From JBBSBL01 sp046330255 (lineage in GTDB: Bacteria; Actinomycetota; Thermoleophilia; Solirubrobacterales; Solirubrobacteraceae), in contig JAXLTC010000001.1 of NCBI GenBank assembly GCA_046330255.1, positions 248,001 through 312,000 on the forward strand: a stretch of 64,000 nucleotides of DNA. The letters run 5' to 3'. The position numbers and the translations under genes were made by a program. The notes under the pieces were generated by a model. It had not been told where the DNA came from. It searched no databases and saw only the letters and a list, made by a program, of their open reading frames with translations. Shown piece by piece: positions 41,500-50,720 of this stretch; the first letter of the stretch is position 1; each line of letters starts with the position of its first letter.

Positions 41500-42821
41500 G
41501 CGCCGCTCCCGGCCAGCGCGCGGAAGTGGTCGCCGCGCGCCTCGAAGTCCTCGTACTGGTCGAAGCTCGCGCACGCCGGCGAGAGCAGCACCACCTCGCC
41601 CGGCGCCGCCAGCGCGCTCGCGGAGGCGACCGCCGCCGCCAGGTCGCGATCGTCGCCGACCGGCACACCGCTCCCGGCCAGCGCGGCGGCGATCTCGCCC
41701 GCGGAGGCCCCGATCAGGTGGACGCTCGAGGCGCGCGCGGCGACCGCGTCGCGCAGCGGAGCGAAGTCCTGGCCCTTCCCCACCCCGCCCAGGATCAGCC
41801 GCACGCGCCCGGGGAACGAGGCGAGCGCGACGAGCGTCGAGGCCACGTTCGTGGACTTGGAGTCGTTGACGTAGAGCACACCGCCGCGCTCGCCGACCGG
41901 CTCCAGCCGGTGCGGGACACCCGCGAACGTGCGCAACCCCTCGACGACCGCGTCCCGGTCCAGCCCGCGCGCGAGCGCCACGGCGGCGGCCGCCATCGCG
42001 TTGCGAACGTTGTGCGGGCCGGGAATCGAGAGCTCGGCCGTGCCCAGCAGGCGCTCGCCTCGCCACCACAGCGCGCCCTCGCGCTCGCACAGGTCGGCGC
42101 CGGGCCCCTCGCCGAAGCGGACCCGACGCGCCGCGCCCGGGACGTCGGACTCGTCGAACCCGGTCGGCAGCACGGCGATGTCCCCGGCGCCCTGGTTGGC
42201 GAAGCCGCGCAGCTTCGCCGCCCGGTAGGCCGCCATCGTGCCGTGACGGTCGAGGTGGTCCGGCTCGAGATTGAGCAGGACCATCGCCTCGGGCGCGAAG
42301 TCGAGCGCGTCCTCGAGCTGGAACGACGACGTCTCGCAGACCACGGTCGCGGCCGGGTCGACATCGCCCGCCAGCGCGGAGAGCGCCGTGCCGACGTTCC
42401 CGGCGACCGCGACCGGCGCCCCAGCGGCGCGGTGCACGTGCCCGAGCAGCTCGACGGTGGTGGTCTTGCCGTTTGTCCCCGTCACCGCGAGCAGCTCGTT
42501 CGGCACCAGCCGCCAGGCGACCTCGAGCTCTCCGGCGACGAGCAGCCCCGCGGCGCGGGCCGCCCGCACGACCGGCGCGCCCTCCGGCACGCCGGGGCTC
42601 TTGACGAGCGTGCGGGCGCGCGTGACGAGCTGATCGCCGGGGGCATCCGGATGGACTTCGACGCCCGCCGCGCGAAGCCTCCCGAGGCCCTCGGGCGAGC
42701 CCGCGTCGACCCCGATGACCTCCTCGCCCCGCGCGCGCAGCGCCAGCGCGACGGCCTGCCCCGACCGAGCCAGGCCCGCGACGAGGAAGGGCCCCGGCGG
42801 GAGCGGCGGGCGGCCCCTCAC
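41496..42821 (-). CDS. murD: UDP-N-acetylmuramoyl-L-alanine--D-glutamate ligase
   Basis: This 441-residue ligase adds D-Glu to UDP-MurNAc-L-Ala. FLVAGLARSGQAVA (12-25) forms the UDP site, AVTGTNGKTTTVELL the ATP loop, and NLEPDHLDRHG the central domain signature. VNDSKSTNVAST starts the third domain. GTG 42821 is the start. It lies between mraY (37 bp) and ftsW (overlap). Confidence 0.96.
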   Translation of the reverse strand: MRGRPPLPPGPFLVAGLARSGQAVALALRARGEEVIGVDAGSPEGLGRLRAAGVEVHPDAPGDQLVTRARTLVKSPGVPEGAPVVRAARAAGLLVAGELEVAWRLVPNELLAVTGTNGKTTTVELLGHVHRAAGAPVAVAGNVGTALSALAGDVDPAATVVCETSSFQLEDALDFAPEAMVLLNLEPDHLDRHGTMAAYRAAKLRGFANQGAGDIAVLPTGFDESDVPGAARRVRFGEGPGADLCEREGALWWRGERLLGTAELSIPGPHNVRNAMAAAAVALARGLDRDAVVEGLRTFAGVPHRLEPVGERGGVLYVNDSKSTNVASTLVALASFPGRVRLILGGVGKGQDFAPLRDAVAARASSVHLIGASAGEIAAALAGSGVPVGDDRDLAAAVASASALAAPGEVVLLSPACASFDQYEDFEARGDHFRALAGSGA

Positions 42822-42858
42822 GACCCTCCCCGAGGCGGGCGCGCCGCGCGCGCCGCGC

Positions 42859-43827
42859 TCACCGGAGCGAGGACTGGTAGAGCGTGAAGCCGATCGCAGC
42901 GCACGCGAGCGCGACGATCCAGAAGCGCAGGATGATCTTGGTCTCCGACCAGGCGAGCATCTCGAAATGGTGGTGTATCGGCGTCATCAGGAAGACCCGT
43001 TTGCGGAAGAAGCGGAACGAGACGACCTGGATCAGCACCGAGACCGCCTCGATCACGAAGATCCCGCCGAGCAGGATCAGCAGGATCTCGGTCTTGGTCA
43101 TGACCGCCAGGGCGGCGATCGCCCCGCCGAGGCCGAGCGCGCCGGTGTCGCCCATGAAGATCGTCGCGGGGAAGCTGTTGAACCACAGGAAGCCGATGCA
43201 GGCGCCCACGAGGCATCCGCAGATCAGCGCCAACTCGCGCTGGCCGGTGGTGATGAACGTGATCCCGATGTAGGTCAGCAGCACGATCGCCGCGCACCCG
43301 GCCGCGAGCCCGTCGAGCCCGTCGGAGAGGTTCACCGCGCTCGTGGTCCCCGCGACGACCAGGTAGATGAAGATCGGGTAGAGCCAGCCAAGGTTGATCT
43401 CCAGGTCCACGAACCGCAACCGCAGGGTGCTGTCGAGGCCCGCCTTCTGCGTGGCGACCCACCAGAGGCCGAGCGAGATCAGGATCGTCGCGCCGAGCTT
43501 GGTCCTCGCGCGCAGGCCGAGCGAGCGGCGCTTGACGATCTTCGTGTAGTCGTCGGCGAAGCCGAGCAGCGCGCACGCGATCGCCGTGCCGAACACGCCC
43601 ATCGCCTCCCAGCCGTGCTTGGAGAGGATCAGGAACGGCACCGCGATCGCGGCGAAGATGATGATCCCGCCCATCGTCGGCGTCCCGGCCTTCACGGCGT
43701 GGCCGGCCGGTCCCTCCTCGCGGATGTTCTGTCCGAACTCGCGCTCGCGCAGGAACTCGATGAAGCGCGGCGAGAGGAAGAGGCACATGAGCAGGGACGC
43801 GGTCCCCGCGATCAGGATCCGGCCCAC
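42859..43827 (-). CDS. mraY: Phospho-N-acetylmuramoyl-pentapeptide transferase
   Basis: This 322-residue, ten-helix enzyme makes lipid I on undecaprenyl phosphate. GTPTMGGIIIF, the Asp-rich FADDYTKIVKRRSLGL, NLSDGLDGLAAG and the MTPIHHHFE loop are all present. Start GTG 43827 lies 3 nt after murF, so the two are coupled. Confidence 0.97.
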   Translation of the reverse strand: MGRILIAGTASLLMCLFLSPRFIEFLREREFGQNIREEGPAGHAVKAGTPTMGGIIIFAAIAVPFLILSKHGWEAMGVFGTAIACALLGFADDYTKIVKRRSLGLRARTKLGATILISLGLWWVATQKAGLDSTLRLRFVDLEINLGWLYPIFIYLVVAGTTSAVNLSDGLDGLAAGCAAIVLLTYIGITFITTGQRELALICGCLVGACIGFLWFNSFPATIFMGDTGALGLGGAIAALAVMTKTEILLILLGGIFVIEAVSVLIQVVSFRFFRKRVFLMTPIHHHFEMLAWSETKIILRFWIVALACAAIGFTLYQSSLR

Positions 43828-43830
43828 GCG

Positions 43831-45207
43831 CTAGTCCCCGGCCGGCCCGCCGTCGCCGAGCCGCTGCGCGACGACCTCGAGGCCCACGCCGCGCGAGCCC
43901 TTGACGAGGACCGTGTCGCCGGGCTCGAGCAGCGCCGGCAGCGCGCCCGCCGCCTCGCTCGCGCTGGCCAGCGCGAGCGCCTCGCCCGGGAAGGCGCCGC
44001 CCGCCTCGGCCGCCAGCGGGCCGACTGCGACCAGCAACTCGACACCGGCGGCGGCGGCGTGGCGGCCGATGTCCGCGTGGAAGTCGGCCTCGCGCGGGCC
44101 CAGCTCGAGCATGTCGCCGAGCACGGCCACGCGGCGCCCGCCTCCCGGCTTGGACGCGGCCACGGCGGCGAGGTCGTCGAGGGCCGCGCGCATCGACATC
44201 GGGTTCGCGTTGTAGCAGTCGTCGATGACGGTGATCCCGCCCGGCAGCTCGATGCGCTCGCCGCGCAGAGCCGAGAACGCCACGTCCAGCCGGGCGGGCG
44301 GATCGGCCCCGATCGCGCGGGCCGCGGCCAGCGCCGCGAGCAGGTTCGCGCGGTTGTGCGCCTGCGTGAACGACACCTCGATCGCGATGCGCTCCCCGGC
44401 GAGGTCGATGTCGAGGCGATCGCCGTCGGCGCCGATGAGCCGCACGTCGCCGCGCTCGCCGAACGTCACGACCTCGATGTCCGGGCGCCGCAGGTGGGGC
44501 TCGAGCAGCGGCTCCCCCGCCGGCACGACCGCCGTGGCGCCGGGCCGCAGGTCGCGGACGAGCTCGGCCTTGGCCGCGGCGACCGCCTCGAGCGAGCCGA
44601 GCAGCTCCAGGTGCACCGGACCCACGTTCACGATCACGCCGACGTCGGGCTCCGCGATCGCCACGAGCTCCGCGATCTGGCCCGTGCCGCGCATCGCCAT
44701 CTCCAGCACCAGCGCCTGCGTCCCGGGCGGCGCGGCCAGCACCTGGAGCGGCAGCCCGATCTCGGTGTTCAGGTTCGCCTGGCTCGCGACCGTCTCCAGC
44801 GACGGGGCCAGCAGCGAGGCGAGGATGTCCTTGGTCGAGGTCTTGCCGGTCGAGCCGGTGATGCCGACCACCCGCCCGCCGAGATCGCGCCGGACCTCCC
44901 GCGCGAGCGCGCCGAGCGCCGCGGTCGGGTCGGCGGCGGCCAGCACGGCGCCCGCGTCCTGCGCCGCCAGCGCCTCGCGGGCGCGCGCGGGCACGACGAG
45001 CGCGCCCCACGCGCCCGCCGCCAGCGCCGTCGCCGCGAAGGCGCCGCCGTCCACGCGCTCGCCCGGGATGCCGAAGAAGAGGTCGCCCGGACCCGCCGCG
45101 CGAGAGTCGACCGTCGCGGCCAGCGGACCGCCCGTCCCCTGCGCCGGGTCGCGCAGCAGCTCCGCGCCCGCCGCGGCGGCGATGCGCTGCGCTCCCCAGG
45201 CCCTCAT
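43831..45207 (-). CDS. murF: UDP-N-acetylmuramoyl-tripeptide--D-alanyl-D-alanine ligase
   Basis: This 458-residue ligase completes the pentapeptide. The start ATG 45207 overlaps the murE stop (ATGA). GITGSTGKTSTKDIL is the ATP loop, EMAMRGTGQIAEL and NVGPVHLELLGSLEAVAAAKAEL are MurF-specific, and DDCYNANPMSMRAALD opens the C-terminal domain. A much longer open frame continues upstream through murE, but only this part has Mur ligase sequence. Confidence 0.96.
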   Translation of the reverse strand: MRAWGAQRIAAAAGAELLRDPAQGTGGPLAATVDSRAAGPGDLFFGIPGERVDGGAFAATALAAGAWGALVVPARAREALAAQDAGAVLAAADPTAALGALAREVRRDLGGRVVGITGSTGKTSTKDILASLLAPSLETVASQANLNTEIGLPLQVLAAPPGTQALVLEMAMRGTGQIAELVAIAEPDVGVIVNVGPVHLELLGSLEAVAAAKAELVRDLRPGATAVVPAGEPLLEPHLRRPDIEVVTFGERGDVRLIGADGDRLDIDLAGERIAIEVSFTQAHNRANLLAALAAARAIGADPPARLDVAFSALRGERIELPGGITVIDDCYNANPMSMRAALDDLAAVAASKPGGGRRVAVLGDMLELGPREADFHADIGRHAAAAGVELLVAVGPLAAEAGGAFPGEALALASASEAAGALPALLEPGDTVLVKGSRGVGLEVVAQRLGDGGPAGD

Positions 45208-46646
45208 CCGGCGCGCGCCCCCGCGGCGCGCAGCGCCTCGCGCACGACCGTCACGTCGTCGAACGGGATCTTCTCCCCGCCGGGCAGCTCCTGTCCCTGC
45301 TCGTGGCCCTTGCCGGCGACGACGATCACGTCGCCCTCGGCCGCGCCGGCGACCGCGGCGCCGATCGCCGCGCGGCGGTCGACCTCGGCCTCGGCCGCGG
45401 GACCGGCTCCGGCGAGGATCTCCTCGACGATGCGCTCCGGAGGCTCGGAGCGCGGATTGTCGGAGGTCACGATCACCCGGTCGGCGAGGCGGCTCGCGAT
45501 CTCCCCCATCAGCGGCCGCTTGCCGCGGTCGCGGTCGCCCCCGCAGCCGAAGACGCACACCAGGCGGCCCGCGGTGATCCCGCGCGCCGCCGCCAGCACG
45601 TTCTCCAGCGAGTCCGGGGTGTGCGCGTAGTCGACCAGCACCGCGAACGGCTGGCCCTCGTCCACCGGCTCGAAGCGCCCCGGAACGCGGCCGGCGCCCG
45701 GCAGCGCGGCAGCGATCGCATCCATCGGCACCCCGAGCGCGCGGACCGCGGCGACCGCTCCGAGCACGTTGGAGACGTTGAAGCGCCCGGGCAGCGGGGA
45801 GGCCAGGTCGACCTCCCCCTCCGGCGTGCGCACGGTCATCCGCGAGCCGGCCAGCCCGGTCTCGATCGCCGTCGCCCGCCAGTCGGCGCCCCGATCCTCG
45901 ATCGCGACCGTCACGGCCCGCGGATGCTCGGCCGCGAGCCGCGCGCCGTAGGGGTCGTCGACGTTGATCACGGCGTGCCGCGGCGAGGCGTCGAACAGGC
46001 GGCGCTTCGCGGCGAAGTAGTCCTCCATCGTGGGATGGAAGTCGAGGTGGTCCTGGGTCAGGTTGGTGAACACCGCGACGGCCCAGCGGATCGCGTCGGC
46101 GCGATGCAACTCCAGCGCATGCGAGGAGACCTCCATCGCGCAGGCCGCATCCCGGGAGTCGAGCATCTCGCGGAAGGTGGCCTGGAGGTCGATCGCCTCC
46201 GGGGTCGTGCGCTCCGCCGTCCGCTCCCGCCCTCCGACGATCGCGCCGACCGTGCCGAGCAGGCCGGTGCGGCGGCCGGCCGCCTCGAGCAGGCCGCGGA
46301 CGAGGTGCGCGGTGGTGGTCTTGCCGTTGGTCCCGGTCACGCCGACGACGTCGAGCGTCGCGGTGGGGTCGCCTTCGAAGCGCGCCGCCGCAGGCGCCAT
46401 CGCCGCGCGGACGCCGGGCACCCGGACCTCGGGCGCGCCCGTGCCCAGCGGCCGCTCCACGACGAGCGCGGCGGCCCCGCGCCCGAGCGCCTCGCCGGCC
46501 AGATCGTGGCCGTCGCGAGTGAAGCCGGGCACGCAGAAGAAGAGCGTCCCAGCGGCCACGCGGCGGGTGTCGTAGGCCAGTGCGGCGATCTCGGGGTCGG
46601 CGGCGGGAAGCTCCCCGAGGCCCGCCATCAGCTCGCGCAGGCGCAT
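45204..46646 (-). CDS. murE: UDP-MurNAc-tripeptide synthetase (meso-diaminopimelate-adding)
   Basis: This 480-residue ligase adds the third amino acid of the stem peptide. GVTGTNGKTTTAHLV binds ATP, NLTQDHLDFHPTMEDYFAAKRRLF carries the region of the carbamylated lysine, and SDNPRSEPPERI contains the DNPR motif that marks meso-diaminopimelate specificity rather than lysine. The cell wall is therefore predicted to be A1-gamma type. It begins 56 bp after ftsI. Confidence 0.96.
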   Translation of the reverse strand: MRLRELMAGLGELPAADPEIAALAYDTRRVAAGTLFFCVPGFTRDGHDLAGEALGRGAAALVVERPLGTGAPEVRVPGVRAAMAPAAARFEGDPTATLDVVGVTGTNGKTTTAHLVRGLLEAAGRRTGLLGTVGAIVGGRERTAERTTPEAIDLQATFREMLDSRDAACAMEVSSHALELHRADAIRWAVAVFTNLTQDHLDFHPTMEDYFAAKRRLFDASPRHAVINVDDPYGARLAAEHPRAVTVAIEDRGADWRATAIETGLAGSRMTVRTPEGEVDLASPLPGRFNVSNVLGAVAAVRALGVPMDAIAAALPGAGRVPGRFEPVDEGQPFAVLVDYAHTPDSLENVLAAARGITAGRLVCVFGCGGDRDRGKRPLMGEIASRLADRVIVTSDNPRSEPPERIVEEILAGAGPAAEAEVDRRAAIGAAVAGAAEGDVIVVAGKGHEQGQELPGGEKIPFDDVTVVREALRAAGARAG

Positions 46647-46702
46647 GCGCCCGGGAGTCTAGGCACGGGCCCTGCCGCGACACGGCCGCGCGGTGGCGCC
46701 CG

Positions 46703-48364
46703 TCAGCGTGGCGGGATCCCCAGGTAGGGCATGGCGAAGGCCGCGATGCGCGTGAACGCCGGGGCGGCGACCTCGCCACCGTAGATCGAGCCCTGCGGCT
46801 CGTCGACCATCACGGTCACCAGCAGACGGGGCGCATGCGCGGGCGCGAAGCCGACGAACGACGCGATGTAGCGCGTCTTCGAGTACGTCCCGGTGACCGG
46901 GTCGGGCTTCTCGGCGGTGCCGGTCTTGCCGGCGAGGTCGTAGCCCGGGATCGACGCCTCCGAGGCGGTCCCGCCGGGCCCGAGCACCCCGCGCAGCATC
47001 TCGCGCACCTGCGAGGAGGTCGTGGCGGAGATCACGCGCCGCCCCGGCGCGGGCGGGACGGGCTTGCCGTCGATCGCGGCGATCAACCGCGGGCGCCGCA
47101 GCACGCCGCCGTTCGCGATCGCCGTGTAGCCCATCGCCATCTGCAACGGGGTCACCGCCTCGCCCTGGCCGATCGGCAGGTTCCCCATCGAGGAGCCGGA
47201 GTAACGCTGCCAGGGCAAGACGATTCCCCGCTCCTCGCCCGGGAGCCCGATCCCGGTCGCGCGGCCGAAGCCGAAGCTGCGGACCCAGTGGTCGAAGCGG
47301 CGCTTGCCGAGGCGCATGCCGACCAGCGCCGCGCCCACGTTGCTCGACTGCGCGAGGATCTGGCTGACCGTCAGCGTCTCCGGACCGCGCTCGTGGGCGT
47401 CGTGGATCCGGCGGTCGGCGACCTGCAACTCGACGGGCAGCGCGAACGGCGTCTCGGGAGTGACCTTGCGGTCCTGGAGCGCGGCCGCGACCGTGAAGGC
47501 CTTGAAGGTCGAGCCGGGCTCGTAGGTGAAGCCGACCGCGCGGTCCTGGCGCGCGTAGGCGGGCGCGTTGCCCGCGTCGTTGGCGTCCACGCGCGGCCAG
47601 TTCGCGAGCGCGAGCACGTCGCCGTTGCGCGGGTCCATGACGATCGCGGTCGCGCCCTTGGGCCGGTAGGCCTGCCCGACGCCGTCGAGCACGCGCTCGA
47701 CCTGATCCTGCAGCGCGGCGTCGAGCGTGAGCCGCACGTCCTCCCCGGCCTTCACCGGGTGGTCGTCGGTGATCGAGATCGGCTGCCCGAGCGCGTCGCT
47801 GACGATCCGCCGCACCCCGCCCTGGCCGCCGAGCACCTCGTTCTCGCCCAGTTCGAGACCCGCGAGCGGCTTGCCGTCCACGCCGACCATCCCGAGAACC
47901 TGGCTGGCGGCGAACGCGCGCGGGTAGGTACGGCGCATGCTGGGGATGAAGCTGAGGCCGTCCGCCTTCATGCGTTGCACGCGGTCGGCCGCGGTCGCCG
48001 GGACCTGGCGCGCGAGGTAGACGAAGCCGCGCGAGCGATCCGAGAGCTTCGGCAGCAGCGCGTTCGCGTCGACGCCCAGGAGCGGCGCGAGCCTGGTCGC
48101 GAGCCGCGGCGGGTTGCGGATCTGGCGCGGGTTCGCAACCACGTCGTCGGCCGGTTCGCTGACCGCCAGGTCCACGCCGTTGCGGTCGGAAATGTTGCCG
48201 CGCGGCGCCGGCATGTCGATCGTCTGGACCTGCTGGGTGGCCGCCGCCCGGCTGAGCGTCCCGTGCTTGACGAGCCCGAGGTAGGAGGCGCGTGCCCCCG
48301 CGGCGAGCAGCAGCACGACGAAGACCAGGAAGAGCAGCCCGACGCGCCGCTCGACCGTGCCCAC
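46703..48364 (-). CDS. ftsI: Septal class B penicillin-binding protein FtsI (PBP3)
   Basis: This 553-residue transpeptidase has one N-terminal anchor helix (about 8-27), a dimerisation domain starting APRGNISDRNGVDLA, and a transpeptidase domain with the three active-site motifs: SxxK in EPGSTFKAF, SSN in AQSSNVG, and KTGT in AGKTGTAEK. No PASTA domain follows. The start is GTG 48364, 3 nt after the ftsL-like gene. It is the partner of FtsW. Confidence 0.96.
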   Translation of the reverse strand: MGTVERRVGLLFLVFVVLLLAAGARASYLGLVKHGTLSRAAATQQVQTIDMPAPRGNISDRNGVDLAVSEPADDVVANPRQIRNPPRLATRLAPLLGVDANALLPKLSDRSRGFVYLARQVPATAADRVQRMKADGLSFIPSMRRTYPRAFAASQVLGMVGVDGKPLAGLELGENEVLGGQGGVRRIVSDALGQPISITDDHPVKAGEDVRLTLDAALQDQVERVLDGVGQAYRPKGATAIVMDPRNGDVLALANWPRVDANDAGNAPAYARQDRAVGFTYEPGSTFKAFTVAAALQDRKVTPETPFALPVELQVADRRIHDAHERGPETLTVSQILAQSSNVGAALVGMRLGKRRFDHWVRSFGFGRATGIGLPGEERGIVLPWQRYSGSSMGNLPIGQGEAVTPLQMAMGYTAIANGGVLRRPRLIAAIDGKPVPPAPGRRVISATTSSQVREMLRGVLGPGGTASEASIPGYDLAGKTGTAEKPDPVTGTYSKTRYIASFVGFAPAHAPRLLVTVMVDEPQGSIYGGEVAAPAFTRIAAFAMPYLGIPPR

Positions 48365-48367
48365 CGG

Positions 48368-49141
48368 CTACTGACCGCCCGCTACCGCGCCGCCGCCCGC
48401 CGCCGCGGCGCCGATCCCGCCCGCTGAGGGCGCCGGGGCGCTCACGGGAGCCGGGGCGCTCACGCCGGAGTCGCCCGGGCCGGACGCGGCGCCGGGGTCG
48501 CTCGTGGCCGCCGCGGTCTGGTCGGGGGCGACCGGGGCCTCGACCGCGGGCGGCGGGGCGCTGCCGTCGGCCTGCGCCTGGTCGGCGCTCGCCGCCGGGT
48601 CCGGCGCCGCCTGGGCGAGGTCTCCCGTGCCGGCCGCCGCGCCGCCGCGCGCGAGCGCCGCGCCTGCGCGCGCCGCCTCTCCGGGCCGAGCGCTCAGGAA
48701 CCGGGGCGTGCCGGCGGCGGGCTGGATGAACCCCATGCGCACCGCCGCGGAGAGAATCCGATCGTCGCTCGAGCGCGCGGAGATCTCGCGGCGCAGCGAG
48801 GCGTTGGAGCTCTCCAGCGCCGCCGAGCGCTCGACCGAGCGCCCGATCGACGCGTGCATCCCGAGCAGCGTCACCTGCATGAAGACGATGCCGCTGAGCG
48901 CGAGCGCGAGCACCGCGATCCACACGCGCCCGCGCGCAAGCCGGTGGGTGACCGCGTGATCGGGGGCCTGGCGCACCGCGATCGCCAGCCGCGCGGCGAG
49001 CGGCGTGGACGCCGGGACGCGCGCGGGCGCGGCCGGGCCCGAGACCCGCCGCGGCGCCCGGGGCGCGAGCGCTCCCCCGCGCGGCGACTTCGCGGCCGGC
49101 GCGCGCCGGCGGGCGGCCGCGGTCGCGCCCGGGGGCGTCAC
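48368..49141 (-). CDS. ftsL: FtsL-like septum formation protein with long Ala/Pro tail
   Basis: This protein has 257 residues from GTG 49141, which overlaps the rsmH stop by 4 nt. A basic, proline-rich cytoplasmic part (1-70), one transmembrane helix (73-93), a short coiled coil (about 97-125) and the FtsL-like segment RILSAAVRMGFIQPAAGTPRFLSA (128-151) are followed by about 100 residues made nearly only of Ala, Pro, Gly, Asp and Ser. FtsL proteins are usually near 100-150 residues, so the tail is unusual. Position between rsmH and ftsI is the classic ftsL place. It forms the FtsQLB complex that activates FtsWI. Confidence 0.8.
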   Translation of the reverse strand: MTPPGATAAARRRAPAAKSPRGGALAPRAPRRVSGPAAPARVPASTPLAARLAIAVRQAPDHAVTHRLARGRVWIAVLALALSGIVFMQVTLLGMHASIGRSVERSAALESSNASLRREISARSSDDRILSAAVRMGFIQPAAGTPRFLSARPGEAARAGAALARGGAAAGTGDLAQAAPDPAASADQAQADGSAPPPAVEAPVAPDQTAAATSDPGAASGPGDSGVSAPAPVSAPAPSAGGIGAAAAGGGAVAGGQ

Positions 49142-50082
49142 GCGGACTCCACGAGCTTGCGGGCGGCGCGCAGACGGGCGGAGCGCGCGCGGGGGTTGGC
49201 CGCGACCTCGCCGGCTGTGGGTGCGACGGCGCGGCGCGTGGCGAGCTCGGCCTCCGGCTCGCGCCCGCAGGCGCAGACCGGGAGGTCGGGCGGGCAGATG
49301 CAGCCGCGCGCGCGGGCGGCGAGGAAGCGCTTCACGCGCCGGTCTTCGAGCGAGTGGAAGCTGATCGCGGCGAGCCGGCCGCCGGGACGCAGCAGCTCCC
49401 AGGCGAGCGGCAGCGCCTGGTCCAGCTGGTCGAGCTCGTCGTTGACCGCGATGCGCAGCGCCTGGAAGACGCGCTTGGCGGGGTGGCCGCCCCCGAAGCG
49501 CGCCGGCGCCGGGATCGCGCCCTTGACGATCTCCACCAGCTCGGAGGTGGTGGAGATCTCGTTCCCGCGGCGGGCGCGGCCGATCGCGCGGGCGATCTGG
49601 GCCGCGTAGCGCTCCTCGCCGTACTGGCGCAGCGCGCGCGCCAGGCGCCGCTCGTCCCACGTGTTGACGATCTCGCGCGCGGTCAGCTCCTGGTCGGGGT
49701 CCATCCGCATGTCGAGCGGCGCGTCGTAGGCGTAGGAGAAGCCGCGCTCGAAGGTGTCGACCTGCATCGAGGACATGCCGAGGTCCAGGTAGACGAGATC
49801 CGCGACGATCCCCTCGTCGCGCAGCTCGGCCAGGCCGGAGGCGAACGGCGCGCGCAGGAAGCGCGTCTGGCACGTGACCTCCGCGGCCAGCTCGGCGAAG
49901 CGCGTCTCCGCGACCGGGTCGCGGTCGATCCCGATCAGCGTGCCGGACGATCCGATCCGCTCCGCGATCAGCCGCGCGTGCCCGCCGCCGCCGACCGTGC
50001 AGTCGACCGCGGTCTCGCCCGGGCCCGGAGCCGCGAGGTCGATCAGCTCCCCGGCCAGCACGGGGACGTGGGTGGCGGTCAT
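49138..50082 (-). CDS. rsmH: 16S rRNA (cytosine-1402-N4) methyltransferase
   Basis: This 314-residue SAM-dependent enzyme (MraW) methylates C1402 in the decoding centre. HVPVLAGELIDL, the SAM loop DCTVGGGGHA, DLGMSSMQVD, FSYAYDAPLDMRMD and HPAKRVFQALRIAVNDEL are family hallmarks. CICPPDLPVCACG near the end is a conserved cysteine cluster. ATG 50082 directly follows the mraZ stop. An ATG 18 nt earlier is less likely. Confidence 0.97.
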   Translation of the reverse strand: MTATHVPVLAGELIDLAAPGPGETAVDCTVGGGGHARLIAERIGSSGTLIGIDRDPVAETRFAELAAEVTCQTRFLRAPFASGLAELRDEGIVADLVYLDLGMSSMQVDTFERGFSYAYDAPLDMRMDPDQELTAREIVNTWDERRLARALRQYGEERYAAQIARAIGRARRGNEISTTSELVEIVKGAIPAPARFGGGHPAKRVFQALRIAVNDELDQLDQALPLAWELLRPGGRLAAISFHSLEDRRVKRFLAARARGCICPPDLPVCACGREPEAELATRRAVAPTAGEVAANPRARSARLRAARKLVESA

Positions 50083-50083
50083 G

Positions 50084-50518
50084 TCAAGCAGCAGGGCCAA
50101 TTGCGTCGGTCAGGTCGGGGATCTGCGGGCTGATCTGCGCGTCGTAGTCGGACCAGGTCCGTCGGTCCCAGACCTCCAGGCAATCCTCGTTGCCGACGAC
50201 GACGACGTCCTTGCGCAGCCCGGCGTGCTCGATCAGGGGCGCCGGCAGCATCACGCGCCCGGCCGAGTCCAGCTCGGTCTCGAAGGCGCTCGCGGAGATC
50301 ACGCGTCGGAACTGGCGGCCCTGGGTGGTCAGCCGGCCCATCGCGCCGACCATCTCCTCGGTCCAGGCCTCGAAGTCCGCGGGGCGCCACAGCGCCGCGC
50401 ACGCCTCGATCCCGCGCGAGACCACCACGCCCCCGGCCAGCTCGACGCGGAACTTCGACGGAACGGTGAGGCGGTTCTTCGCGTCGAGCGTGTGGTCGAA
50501 GGTTCCGCGGAAGGCCAC
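50084..50518 (-). CDS. mraZ: Transcriptional regulator MraZ
   Basis: This 144-residue protein contains two AbrB-like SpoVT folds (FDHTLDAKNRLTVPSKFR at 8-25 and FETELDSAGRVMLPAPL at about 79-95), as in all MraZ. MraZ binds repeats of TGGG upstream of its own gene and represses the division cluster in E. coli. Two such boxes occur in the promoter about 100 bp upstream here, so autorepression is likely. It is first gene of the dcw operon. Confidence 0.96.
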   Translation of the reverse strand: MAFRGTFDHTLDAKNRLTVPSKFRVELAGGVVVSRGIEACAALWRPADFEAWTEEMVGAMGRLTTQGRQFRRVISASAFETELDSAGRVMLPAPLIEHAGLRKDVVVVGNEDCLEVWDRRTWSDYDAQISPQIPDLTDAIGPAA

Positions 50519-50610
50519 TGGATGTCACGGGCCGGGGCTTTGGTCGAGAACCGGGGTGGCCGGGTGGGAGGAGCCCTGCCACCCCGGTCTCCGTTGCTGA
50601 GACGATCGGC

Positions 50611-50639
50611 AACCTATCCCACTTCCTCCCACGATGCAA
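50611..50639 (-). promoter_or_regulatory. mraZ promoter with two MraZ boxes in the spacer
   Basis: Read on the minus strand, TTGCAT (50639-50634) and TAGGTT (50616-50611) are separated by exactly 17 bp. Within that spacer TGGG occurs twice at a 10-bp pitch (50631-50628 and 50621-50618), the TGGGN-N5 spacing known for MraZ operators. A repressor bound there would cover both promoter elements. The start of transcription should be near 50604, giving a leader of about 85 nt. Confidence 0.75.
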
Positions 50640-50720
50640 CACAATTTGTTTCGAGTCCCCCACACGGGCATCCCGGGCCACCCCAACGGTCCACATCGCC
50701 CGGTGCCGCGGGGCATTCCG

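Noticed and set aside
43831..46779. 982-residue minus-strand frame that could look like a MurE-MurF fusion
   Set aside because: Only the part from 45207 downward is MurF; the upstream part is out of frame with the real murE and has no Mur ligase sequence.
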